The notes under the pieces: model-generated
The model's input: only the letters and a program-made list of their open reading frames with translations
Databases searched by the model: none
What the model was told of the DNA's origin: nothing
Translations under genes and position numbers: made by a program
From: Erodium maritimum
Lineage: Eukaryota; Streptophyta; Magnoliopsida; Geraniales; Geraniaceae
NCBI GenBank assembly: GCA_963921825.1
Contig: OY997592.1
Span: 30,173,730-30,237,729, forward strand
DNA: 64,000 nucleotides
Direction: 5' to 3'
Shown here: positions 12,325 through 22,953 of the stretch, one piece after another
Layout of the letters: every line of letters starts with the position of its first letter
How positions within the stretch are numbered: the stretch's first letter is position 1

Positions 12325-12380
12325 TATTAGACGTGAATGCTGCGACTCTCGCAGCTCGTCGCCAGTAACAGTCGGTATTG

Positions 12381-12422
12381 GCTCGGCACTTCGCCAGCCA
12401 ATCCATTCCTAAGATTACGTTT
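12381..12422 (-). pseudogene. retropepsin C-terminal motif remnant
   Basis: On the minus strand NVILGMDWLAKCRA is readable. This is the VILGMDWL signature near the end of gypsy protease. It sits only about 220 bp before integrase-like sequence, where over 2 kb of RT, RNase H and integrase N-terminus would be expected, so a large deletion is placed between them. Confidence 0.7.
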
Positions 12423-12769
12423 AAAGGTCGTCATTTCATAAGTGTCCTTCCCACGGATATACGCACAAGCTCAGTCGCTGCCGATCCTCACGGATCCTCG
12501 CAGTCTCTCTAAGACCTCGCTCCACTACCGTCGTCGTGCCTACCAACTCCGAACATACCCGGTCCTCGGGGTGAGGACTCGATCCAGCATCAGGGCTCTT
12601 GAGCCCTCTCTCGAACCTCCTGTATCGGTTCGCTTATCCAACTCCGCAGGCACGACAAACCCTAGTCAACACCACCCTACCACCAACCGGGGTGTCCAGA
12701 CGCAGGGGTGGACTCAACGGCTCTAAACTCAGCCCCAACCTCTCAGCACAACTCGACGAACAAACGAGT

Positions 12770-13480
12770 GTGACATCCCGGTATCCAACAAAACTGACGC
12801 CCAAGTCGGAGACCGAACACCCACTCCATTAGTCACTCCGGTAAGGTCTAGTGCAACCCTCACACGGTCCTCCATGCACTTACTTATAACTTTCCGCAAC
12901 CAAACCAGTGTTCGCTACTCGTCCCTTGCGGGAAAATCAGTAAAGGGGATGAGCGTTATGCTCACCTCCACGGACACCCGTTCTGTTATGGCATACTAGC
13001 AAAGCACTAAAGACTTCCCGATCTAACCAGGGCAAACCACTACCTCAAAACCTGATGCCAAACGTCACACTGCTCACGCTATCAACACCTCAAGTACTCG
13101 CTCATGTAAGATAAACCTCGACACGGGAATCATGTCCTCGATTTAGTAAATCACTATTGCTCACAACCTCAATACTCCAATAACCCGATCACATAAGGAA
13201 ACCTCAAATAACCCACTCACGTGAAGGAAACCTCAACCCACCCGTTCACGCGATGGAAACCTCGAACACCCGTTCACACAGGGAAAACCTAGTTCGTATG
13301 GCGCCGCAGCGCACCAACCCTAACCTCTCTCCGTGGTGAGACTCTCACACCGAGGCGCTATACTACAACCGTACATTATCGATGAATCTCGAACTCAAGA
13401 CCTCATCCTTTAACACCGAGCCTACGGCCTCTACAACCCACAACCGTGAACACAATCACGTAAAACCAACGCTCAAACCG
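12770..13480. repeat. LTR-like sequence inside the retrotransposon internal region
   Basis: 12826-13380 follows the solo LTR at about 23450-24160: the ACTTTCCGCAACCAAAC segment, GTAAAGGGGATGAGCG, the TCACGTGA-GGAAACCTC repeats and the CTCTCCGTGG block. TGTGACATCCCGG near 12770 resembles a degenerate LTR start. It is probably a nested or recombined LTR piece replacing gag sequence. Confidence 0.6.
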
Positions 13481-13546
13481 CACGAACGTGAACCGAGTCA
13501 CACAACCATAAACCTAAACGCACAACGAAACAAATTTTTTTTTTGA

Positions 13547-14110
13547 AGATAATCGGCTGGACCGGTCCGGCAGGTGGACCGGACCATGTGGCATTCCGGG
13601 CCGGCACGCCATCCGTGCCGTGCTGGCTGCCGGGCCGGCACGCCAGCCGGTCCGTGCTGGTTGCCGGATCGGAACAGCGAGCCCTTCCTGGTCTCGTACC
13701 AGGTCGGCCCGTGGTCCGTCCCGTAGCTGCGACAACTTCGCCCATAACTGCCCGTCATGGCTACCTTAGGGTACTCGTATCCTACCAGTCTCTTGGCAAC
13801 CCGCACACTTGTGCGTCGCAGACATTTAACCACCAAAATGACCAAACACGTACCACAGTCGCTGTCCAAACCACAAGTCACTAAACTCCAAACACCAGCC
13901 GACAAGGCCAACCAAACCGAAACACGCCCACCGGGCCAACCAAAACCAAAACGCACCCACCGGACCAACCATCCTACACACACGACCACAGGGCCAACCA
14001 AAGCCGAACCTTGCCCACCGGGCCAACCAAAACCACACACGCCCACAGGACCAATCCAAGTCAAACACGCCCACCGGGCCAATCAAAATCAAACACGCCC
14101 ACCGGGCCAG
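13547..14110. repeat. GC-rich low-complexity region with short repeats
   Basis: 13560-13700 repeats GGCACGCCA/GCCGG words; 13920-14110 repeats CCCACCGGGCCAACCAAA. Long open frames on both strands here (for example 14082-13498 on minus, rich in W, G and V) are products of the repeats. Confidence 0.7.
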
Positions 14111-14462
14111 TTAATTTTAAAACTTTCTCCTTGTCATTTTAAAAACCTCATACTTGACATCACGTAGTTACAACCCGGTCCAGGCGTCCCCGAACTACGT
14201 TGTACCGACTTGATATCAGCACCGTCATGTTCGACTACAGGAGCTCCTGCATCGATTCGCGACAGCAAGAAAAACGTTTCACGCAGCAACAAACAATCAG
14301 CACACCAGCAATCAAACACTGCACAAACGCACAACACAAACAGGACTCAAAACATAACGGGTCTACACACGGTTTCGACCTGCGTACCCAACGCACGACG
14401 GGACTTTGCTGACTTGACTCTCCCCACATAATTGACGTACAATCCGAGGTGTGAAACCTCGA

Positions 14463-14474
14463 GCTCTGATACCA
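14463..14474 (-). promoter_or_regulatory. primer binding site (initiator Met tRNA type)
   Basis: The minus strand reads TGGTATCAGAGC a few bases after the LTR ends ...CGTGACA. This is the standard tRNA-iMet primer site of plant LTR elements and fixes the element's orientation. Confidence 0.93.
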
Positions 14475-14477
14475 AGC

Positions 14478-17400
14478 TGTCACGCCCCGATTTCAGCAAC
14501 CGAACTCGGGACGCGAACATTTAAAATAGTAAAACATTTTGAAACCCCTTTTCATAGATCACTTTAAATTCATCATTTGTTCAACAAAATAATATTTACC
14601 CCTTAAATCACGTCCCAACAAGTGGACAAAACAAGGTATCCGTCACTAGACTCAAAAGTAAAACCCAGAATCCCGCTCCTAGCTCTTCAAGATTCAGAAG
14701 CTCACCTAGTCCAACCTGCGACCGGTACCTGTAGGAAAAGCAGCTAGGGGTGAGCGTTCGCTCACCACCACGGATAACAGACTGACTACGGCATAATTAG
14801 CAGACAATGCCGGTAACACCAACAACAAACTCAACACCGTGGAACACTATCCCCAACTCAAGTACTCCGACTGAACGCACGCCCACTGTTACCTTCCTTG
14901 ACCAACTCAACACTCTGACACGTAAAGTAGACCCGGCACAACGATCACGACCTCTTCCAAGGACTCAAGGACCAACACGCAAAACCAAGATCACAAAGGA
15001 TCGTACACCAAACATTATCACAAAGGATCGCACACCAAGCAAGATCACAAAGGATCGCATACCAGCTGCCCAGTAACCTCCCTCACCAGACTCAACCTCA
15101 AACTCGTAATGTAAACCCGACACAACCATTTATGACCTCCTCCAAAGACACGAACACGAATCAGGCTAGCCAAAGAATGCTCACAACCTGCCGAGCCTCG
15201 AACACGGATCAGGCCAGCCAAAGAATGCTCGTAACCTGCCGAGACCCGGTCACGGATCAGGCTAGCCAAAGAATGCTCATAACCTTTCGGGATCCGGACA
15301 CGGAACAGGCAAGCCAAAGAATGCTCATAACCTGTCGAGACTCGAGTTTGGTCTGGCCAGCCAAAGAATGCTCGTAACCTGCCAAAATCCACACCACTCC
15401 CCGACACACAGTCGGGTCACTAACCTCGGGCAAACACAATCACAACCACAAGAAAAGTTCAACAAACAGCAACAACACAGGTTCAACACTTCATAGGCAC
15501 TCATGGCCACCCAAGACACCAACAGTAAAACACGGACTCAACAACCCCACGGCCTCCCAAGACACACCAACCATAACTCACGGGCTCAACAACCCCACGG
15601 GCACTCACGGCCTCCCAAGACACACCAACCATAACTCACGGGCTCAACAACCCCACGGGCACTCACGGCCTCCCAAGACACACCAACCATAACTCACGGG
15701 CTCAACAACCCCACGGGCACTCACGGTCTCCCAAGACACACCAACCATAACTCACGGGCTCAACAACCCCACGGGCACTCATGGCCACCCAAGACACACC
15801 AACCATAACTCACGGGCTCAACAACCCCACGGGCACTCATGGCCACCCAAGACACACCAACCATAAAGACACGGGTTCGACAACCCCACGGGCACTCACG
15901 GCTACCTAAGACACAACAGTAACACGGGCTCTCACGGCCACCCAAGACACAATAATAAAGTACGGGCTCTCATGGCCACCCAAGACACGACAGTAACACG
16001 GGCCCTCATGGCCACCCGAGACACAATAATAAAGTACGGGCTCTCATGGCCACCCAAGACACGACTTACACAAACAACCTCCGGCATAACCAATGCCTCC
16101 AACAGTCCTAATATCAACAGTTTCACAATCAACCTCCGGGCATGGTCATATGCCTCCAGTAATTCTACTAACGCTAAGTTCTCTGCTCCTACGACACTAC
16201 TAAGTGTCACATGCATTTCCAATGTTCGCTACGTTCCCATATCATGCATTTCTAATATTCGATAACCTACTTAACCCACGACACCCCGGTGTCACATGCA
16301 ATTCTACTGTTAACTTTCCCTAGTCAGGGCCGAGATCCGGCTACTTTTCCCTACCTCTTGAAGCGTGTCAAAACCGATACTCTTACTCCGGCGAAGCTCC
16401 ATAATTCCCGCTAAGCCTCCTATTTCCACGGTAGGCGACACGGTCTACAATCATTACAATTAACACACTTTTTAAGTAAGCAGGCGAAACCCGAATTTAA
16501 AGAATTAAACGCCCAAACGCAACCCCGACAATGTCGATCACTCCCAAACTCCCAATTACTCGACATTGTCGATAATGGACCCGGAAAAGCCCGATTCGCC
16601 CGACATGGCGAATCTGCCCGGGTTTTGGAAACGCCCTTCCGGGGCTCCGAAAATTCCCGTTTTCGTTTCTACGGTCTTAGAATAATTCAAGGGTTCCTAT
16701 GCACTTGACGGAATCGAATTCCGACTTCCGAGTCATTTAATTTACGTTTCAAGTTTCTAAAACCCGTTAATTACAACCTTTCCAATTTAATTCCAAATTT
16801 CGATTCGGGTGTGGATTAACGAATTGTGGATCGTCCTAAACCACCCGAACACGAAAACCCGAGACCCGAGCATGTGGGCCCCACACGACCATAATGGGAA
16901 AATTTCATTTTCGCCCCAAAACGTTCCTAACGAACCCCAAACCTCAACCATTCATCTTTAAACCAATTCTAACCAAAACCCAACTATATTTGAATCATTT
17001 AAACTCAAACCCTAAAATTCAAACGTACCAAAACAAAAATCGGTTAGGTGCTCACCGTAGTGAATGTCGATGTGAGCTCGATTCTTTTATCGTTGAGACG
17101 ATCCAACGGTTTGATGCTCGTGAATAGTGGCAAAACCCCCAACCCTCTTCTCTTTTCTCTCCCTTTATTCTCTCTTATTTTCTTTCTCTAAAAACTATCA
17201 TCTTTTCTAATTTATGAAGTGTTGGCCGAGACCTCATATTTACCATTCCTTTTGTTTTGTTTTAAAAACAACAACTTTCCATATTTACCAAACTAACATC
17301 AAGTCCCATCAGAACTCCTATGTAAGCGTTGTTCGGGTCTTTTGGATCCTTTTACCCTGATTCTGCTTGAATCAGGGCATTCCGTTTTCTCTTTTTGGAA

Positions 17401-17923
17401 TCGGTCTTATTAATAAATTTTCGAGCTTATAAAAAAAACATCAAGTCCCATCTTTGTTTTGTCCAATAAACCTAACACCACCACATTGGTGACATGTGGC
17501 AAGTGGGTCCCACAACTTTTGGAAAATATCTCCTAGATATTTTCCAATCATATTCGCGAAATTCGGCCGTTTCGGGCCCCGAACGGGCACTTTTTCCAAG
17601 AAATTACGAAACTTGGCGGGCTACAAGGAAACGGCTCAACTAAGACCGCTGCGACGACGGCTAAGCTTTTTGGATCCAAAACGGTCCTCGAATGGACCAA
17701 AACGTCGCTCGGTTGACTTTTCCAGCGAAAAGTCAACTTTTCCCAAATTGATCAGAAAGTTTTCCTGAGTCCCCCGGAACTCACTTTGGTCGATAACGGG
17801 GTCAACTTAAGTCCGGTATGACCCTCGGGGTCAATTTAGGTTCAAATAAGTGTCTGACCAAAAATTTTAAATTTTCCCGTTTTTCGCAGGTTTGACTGGC
17901 GTTGACCGGGAGTGGTTATTACA
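14478..17923 (-). repeat. 5' LTR (right copy), 3446 bp
   Basis: Begins TGTCACGCCCC and ends GGTTATTACA before the TCAAA duplication. It has five units of the 58-bp array (15571-15860) and one 126-bp LINE-tail insertion (17311-17436) absent from the left LTR. Otherwise it is near-identical to the left LTR, so insertion was fairly recent. Confidence 0.95.
17311..17436 (+). mobile_element. 5'-truncated LINE (or SINE) tail inserted in the right LTR
   Basis: 126 bp ending in TTATTAATAAATTTTCGAGC, then TTATAAAAAAAA. It is flanked by 16-bp copies AACATCAAGTCCCATC (17295-17310, 17437-17452). The left LTR has this 16-mer once (11023-11038) with nothing inserted, so the empty site is visible in the same window. 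Confidence 0.95.
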
Positions 17924-17928
17924 TCAAA

Positions 17929-18204
17929 AGTCTTGAAATCAAGGTACATGCCAACCAAAATACATAAAAAGGATTAAGATTAATGCTTGATAACTTAAGT
18001 AAATTGACGAAAATAAGAAAGACATAAAACATAAACTAAAATATTACCACATAGTCGCTAATCACATTATATTAGGTATACTTATTGGGGTGGCTAAGTC
18101 CTCAATTTTTGGAAATCAAATATAAACATATATAAGAATAATGAGATAATAGAGCAAATCATACAACAAAATAAACTTAAACAGAAAAATATATGTTTCA
18201 GCCA
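17929..18204. other. AT-rich flank of the retrotransposon
   Basis: No genes or repeats recognised. It begins with the target-site duplication flank and would have been continuous with the sequence left of 8026 before insertion. Confidence 0.5.
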
Positions 18205-19348
18205 CCACTTCTAAGAGGCCGTCGCGAAAAGGCTATTTGTTCGGTTTCATCGTGTTTAGGTCCAGAGAATCGGTGTTGAAAGTTATCCAATCTCTCAACG
18301 GTTTCAAGTACAATGGCCATGTTTTATTGGTTGCCTTGGCTCGTCCAGCTAAAGGCACTTCACGGTGCTCTGTTTCACTACCACAGGAATAGAGTACGAA
18401 TGAGTTGGAGAAATCGGTGCCGGAAGTAGCCGTTCAGAAACTGGACGGCGCTTTTGATCGTTTAAAACCTCCTATCACGGGATGTCGTGATCTTCGGGAT
18501 TGCAGTCCCAATTCGGTACGAATCGTTTCAGATCATGTGCCCGGTGCGATTGTCTCTGAACCAGGTCGTGATGGGGAAGACGATACGGGCGTAACTCAAG
18601 TGCAACCCGTGCCTGTTACAGTGGGTTCAGATCTATGTTTGGGCTCAAGACAGAAAGCCCGTGTGGACCTTCCAGGTCTTATTGATCTCAGTCCGTCTCC
18701 TTTAGTGTCGGTTTTGGGTAATGGGACTTGGATTGATGTGAGCATCCCGGTTGTCGAGGTTTAAAGTAGTCCGTGGAAGGACGCTTTGAATAAACCTCCG
18801 ATCTCTAGGGATCGCTTGGAACATAATCCCGAGGGTCAAACTCAACCAAAGAAGGACGTGGTCGTCCGAAGATGGGAAAGTCGAAAGGAATTGTTCCTCC
18901 AACTATTATTTATCGGACAAGAGCCAAGACTTTTGTTGATAAAGGAGGTAATTCGGGAAGCTTTACTGACGATATTGCTAAAAATGATAGCTCGGGTGAG
19001 TGGAGTTATTGCAAGAAAGTCGGAAGTAAGGTTGTTGATCTTGTTACCTTGGCACTTGAACCCCCGCAGGTGGTTGACGAGGATGTCGAGGATAGTGAAG
19101 ACGAGGTCTCTCCTGAAATGAATACTAGAAAAGCTATACTCCTAGTTTCAGTCTCTAACCGGTTTTTGTGTTTGACCTCGGGTAGACAGTAGGCGAGTTT
19201 TGTTTACTTTTTTTACTTTGAGGTTTTTGTTTTTTATTGTGCTCTTTAGAGCTGTAATGGTTGAGGGAAATGGTCTTTTTTAAGATTGTTTTCTAGCCGT
19301 GTTTTAGTGTCTTGTAGAACGCTTGCTTGATAAATTTTCGCTTATAAA
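18205..19348 (+). mobile_element. LINE derivative carrying only an RRM-type ORF1, then a 3' tail
   Basis: 18225-18370 reads GYLFGFIVFRSRESVLKVIQSLNG and HVLLVALARPAKG, the RNP1-to-end part of an RRM. An open frame runs 18405-18764; a shifted frame 18872-19192 ends in WSYCKKVGSKVVDLVTLALE and an acidic VDEDVEDSEDE stretch, the usual end of this ORF1 type. About 150 bp of T-rich 3' UTR follow, then TTGATAAATTTTCGC, then TTATAAAAAAA at about 19348. There is no endonuclease or RT between ORF1 and the tail. The 5' end is truncated and no duplication was found. Confidence 0.7.
18405..19192 (+). pseudogene. LINE ORF1 protein (RRM family), frameshifted
   Basis: ORF1 proteins of plant L1 elements bind RNA and accompany the RT. 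This copy lacks the first half of its RRM, has a stop at 18762-18764 and continues in another frame to 19190. The segment LGNGTWIDVSIPVVEV near 18712-18761 recurs as LGNGTLGDVSISYVEV at 46600-46650, tying the two loci to one family. Not functional. Confidence 0.65.
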
Positions 19349-20990
19349 AAAAATATATATATAAAGAGTTGAAATTACAATATACCATCATCTCCTCCTT
19401 GCATTTCTTATATCTCTTTGATTAATGCCTTTAGGTCGAAATAGGTAAGTATGCCCAAATAATATAAGCCCTGTATGAACAGTACCTGCCAGTTTGGTAA
19501 CCGTCGGGTTACTGTTGTCCTACCCGTCGACCACTCCGGTTCGACGATTTTTAAACCATAAATGACCCGTGTAAGATCGGTTACGAGCATTACGGTGACA
19601 GGGACGGTCGGAGGCGGTTGGTTTCCGGTGATGGTTGGATTTTCGCTCACCCCTACCAAATCCAACTCCAACCCTAAATCTCTCTCCAAACCTAAATTCA
19701 ACCCTAAATCTCTTTCCAACCCTAAAAATTTATATGTTTTAAATAAAAATTAAATTATTTTTTTGAAAAATCATAATTATTAAAAAATATATGAAAAAGT
19801 TATTTTTAAAATTCATTTTTATTTATTAAAAATCAATTTTATTTTTTTAAAATCAAAATTTTATTTTAAAATTCATTTTTATTTTAAAAAACCCAAATTT
19901 TATTTTTAAAATATAGTTTTATTTACAAATAATATTTAAAAATATATATCATTCAGTTTTTATTTATAAAAAAACAAATTTATTTTTAAAGTCCTAATTT
20001 TATTTTAAAATATATTTTTATTTATAAAAAAATCAATTAAATTTATAAATTATATTTATCTTAAAAATATATAAACCATATTTGTTTTAGATATATATAT
20101 TCCAAAATTTTCAAAATAAAAAAAAAACTAAGATTAATTTTTAAATTTGAATTTCATATATTAAAAAAACATGCTTTGTAAATTTTCAGAAAACAATCAT
20201 ATTCATTCTTCTAATTTCTTCTCTTATTTCATCTATCAATTCATCATTTTGTTCATAAAAAAAACAATCCAAACCATATCCCTTGTACCTTTCAAATTTT
20301 CAAATTATGCTAGAAATTAAATCATAATCACCATACCCATTTCCCAAATCTCAATATTTCCACCGTCTACTTGTAATTGTACCTTAAAACAGGTTCATAG
20401 ATCCTAGAAGATGCAACGGATAAGGAGGACGAACACGACGGAGGAGGTCTGAATTTGAACGTCGTCGCCGCCCAAATTGGAGAGGACAAACCCTAAATAG
20501 ATCTACAAAGACGAGCTTGATTCTCTCTCCCACTACGATGCCACTCTCTCCTCTTCTCTTGCACATATGAGTAGAAATGGTTGGTTTCGCCGGAGAAAGA
20601 GGCCCTCGTGGTCCTCGCTCGAGCTCCGGACGAACAACGACGACGCCACTCTCTTTTCCCTCACTACCCTCCCTATCTCTCCTCCCTTGCCTATGATGTG
20701 TAGAGATGTAGATGGGGTTTTGATATGGGCTGAAATGGGCAGCATAACAGGTTACATTCTAAAAAACATGAGTATGAAGATGAACATATGAATTTGGGAT
20801 TTGCAGAAGATTGATGGGATTTGAAAAAAGTAGAATCTAAATTTTAATAGATATGATGAATTTTGTTCAGATTTTAGATTTGTAGAAGATAGATAGGATG
20901 AAAACAAATTTAAGTAATAAAATATGAATTTTATTAATAAAAATAATTTAAAATAAGAAAATATATGTTTTGATATTTTTGAAATGAGGG
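19349..20990. other. AT-rich interior of the old Mutator-like element
   Basis: 19740-20230 is almost pure A/T with TTTTATTTTTAAAA words. 20400-20740 is GC-richer and gene-like in composition but has no recognised product. Position between the paired termini at 7371 and 21146 suggests it belonged to that element's interior; the GC-rich part could be captured host DNA. Confidence 0.4.
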
Positions 20991-20994
20991 TATT

Positions 20995-21146
20995 TCAATC
21001 TTTCATAACTTTACTGTAATATTTCAAATGACGGAGTGAGTAATTCGTTACAAGTTGAAAGATAAGGGTATGTATTCCATAAAAAAACAGTAGGGTACGC
21101 ATCGGATAATCGTGTAAACTTAAGGGTAGGTAATTGTAATTAACAC
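20995..21146 (-). mobile_element. right terminus of the old Mutator-like element
   Basis: GGATAATCGTGTAAACTTAA, then GGGTAGGTAATTGTAATTAA, ending near 21146, is the reverse complement of the terminus starting at 7371. Following 9 bp ATAAATCTA resemble ATAAAGTTA at 7362-7370. Confidence 0.6.
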
Positions 21147-21155
21147 ATAAATCTA

Positions 21156-21637
21156 TGTTTTTTTTGGATGTTTGTGTAGGATTTTTAATCCATGACCTTG
21201 GATTTGAATCATTGATCATGGGTATTGTGTAAATATTATTAAGTTAATGCATGAATTTAAGGTTAATTTGATGTTGGTGGTGTTTTTTTTTTTTGCATGA
21301 CTAGGGTTTGTTGGGCTTAATTGGCATCTAATTTCTTGTATGGCTATTTATCTATATTTAAACTACTTGATGTTTATGCGTGATTATCTTACTTTGTGTT
21401 CAAATTTTCATGTTTTTGAACTCAATTTCATGTACTAACTATTTCATCTCTTGGGTTTATATCAAATTATAGGTTAAATTTGGTAAAAATGCAATCTTTA
21501 GTCATTTAGTGAACTTATCTAGGATTTCCCACATTTATATGTCTTGATTTCCTACTGACTAGATAGAAATATGTTAGGTTGTGCTTGTTAATTCTCTTGT
21601 TTGTTTCAAGTCGACCGAACGATTTAGGAGATTTTCT
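21156..21637. other. AT-rich stretch, nothing recognised
   Basis: No genes, repeats or RNA features identified between the Mutator-like terminus and the next LINE fragment. Confidence 0.5.
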
Positions 21638-21646
21638 ATAACTGTT

Positions 21647-21839
21647 TTTTATTATAAATGATGGTTTTATTAATCTTTGAAATCTCGAGAAGAACTTACA
21701 AAGAGAAGGAGATGCAACCCAAAAGAGGGGACCATCCTCGGATACCTCCAAAAAACGGGAAAGAAACTAAGAAACCGAGAGGAAAAGTCTCCAAAAAACG
21801 CAACAAAACACAAAAAAAGCTAACAATGGGATATTTACC
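21647..21839 (-). mobile_element. 5'-truncated LINE 3' end
   Basis: Minus-strand 3' tail (GATTAATAAAACCATCATTT, then T/A-rich end) with a purine-rich body. It is flanked by ATAACTGTT at 21638-21646 and 21840-21848, consistent with target-primed insertion. Confidence 0.7.
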
Positions 21840-21899
21840 ATAACTGTTGTGCGTTTTATGTAGATTGATGTTTGCGGTGATCCATGATTTGATCTAGTG

Positions 21900-22390
21900 T
21901 TGAGTTGAGATTCACTTGTATAGAATTTACTTACGCTTATGTATCACCAGAGTATCGTGATTCGTTACTGTATTTAGTTCTCCTTGATATCGATATTCAT
22001 CTTGATCGGTGGTACTCGATTTACAAGATGTTGAACTAGGTGTAGCTAAGTAGATTCGCTGAGTGATTTAGGGTTTTATGTATGCTTGTGTATTATCAGA
22101 GCCTCGCGATTCGTTGCTTTATTTGAATCTCTTTGATGAGCGATGACATTCGTTCATTAGGATGTTGAACTAGGCGTAACTAAGTACATTCGTCGATTTA
22201 TTTAGAGTTCACTTATGCTTGTGTATTATTAAAGTGTCGTGATTCGATACTCTATATAGTTCTTCTTGATTTTTGGTAACAATCTTTATTGATGGGACTC
22301 GTACATTAGGATGTTGAACTAGGCGTAGGTAAGTAGATTCGTCGAGTGGTGTAGCTATCTCTACTTGTGGTAGTTGGTAGCGAGAGTGAC
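21900..22390. repeat. three diverged tandem units of about 134-150 bp
   Basis: GATGTTGAACTAGG followed by TAAGTA-ATTCG recurs from 22027, 22161 and 22311, each preceded by a TTATGCTTGTGTATTAT/CGTGATTCG-like segment. No coding potential. Origin unknown. Confidence 0.8.
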
Positions 22391-22396
22391 ATGCAT

Positions 22397-22953
22397 TCTT
22401 TTTTTTGGATAAGCGCATAATTTTTTATTAATAAAGATGAACCCTTAGAGAAGGAAATGAACTAAAGGGTTAAAAGACCGAGAACAACGATTACAAAAAT
22501 AGTTCAATCAACGAGAAATCCCTAATAGCTAACCCAAAAACCTAGGACTAACTATCCCGAAACAACAAAAAAATGATAAAATTACTCAATAGTGAAACTA
22601 TCATCCATATCAAGACTTTCTAGGAGGGGCTTTATCCCACAAGCTGACAGGTGAAAAGTAGTCTTTTGAACCTTTGACCGTTCCTGCTTGAGAGAGCGAG
22701 AGTGCTATAAAATACCAAACCAATGATTAGATTGATTGGATTTGAAGTTGCCTCTCTTTACGTAACCCCACAGATCCTCCTTATCCTTCTCGGTGAAAAT
22801 TGGAGATGGTCATGTCTGCACAATAGCTCTCTCCCTGCATAAAGACTTTATGTGAGCTCTAGTTTTATAGATTGTATGTTACGGTGGCTTCGACAATGAT
22901 TTCGGAAGTCGACCCAATTGAGCCACCAGCTTGTTGTTTCTTGTTCGAGGATT
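22397..22953 (-). mobile_element. LINE 3' fragment, minus strand
   Basis: TTTTTTTTGGATAAGCGCATAATTTTTTATTAATAAAG at the left is a reversed A-tail plus the AATAAA...GCTTAT tail seen in other LINEs here. The body to about 22950 has no intact frame. The right limit is not defined and is cut by the solo LTR. Confidence 0.55.

Larger units (their letters stand above)
8031..17923 (-). mobile_element. Ty3/gypsy LTR retrotransposon, internally deleted (chromodomain type)
   Basis: The element runs on the minus strand and is bounded by 5-bp duplications TCAAA (8026-8030 and 17924-17928). Both LTRs have TG...CA ends. In sense order: 5' LTR 17923-14478; primer binding site complementary to initiator-Met tRNA (14474-14463); a degraded internal region with only the end of protease, part of integrase and a C-terminal chromodomain-like segment; polypurine tract (11523-11510); 3' LTR 11509-8031. 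Gag, RT and RNase H are not recognisable, so it cannot move by itself. Very long LTRs plus the C-terminal WRYHEAESTWEREDEVRAKYP-type segment fit a chromovirus of the Tekay/Del group; that lineage call is an inference. Confidence 0.93.

Noticed and set aside
13498..14082. 194-codon minus-strand frame rich in W, G and V
   Set aside because: Generated by CCCACCGGGCCAACC repeats; frames of similar length occur on the other strand.
17924..17940. A longer target duplication (AGTCTT-AAA) around the gypsy element
   Set aside because: Only TCAAA is in the exact 5-bp position expected; the extra similarity is a chance local repeat.
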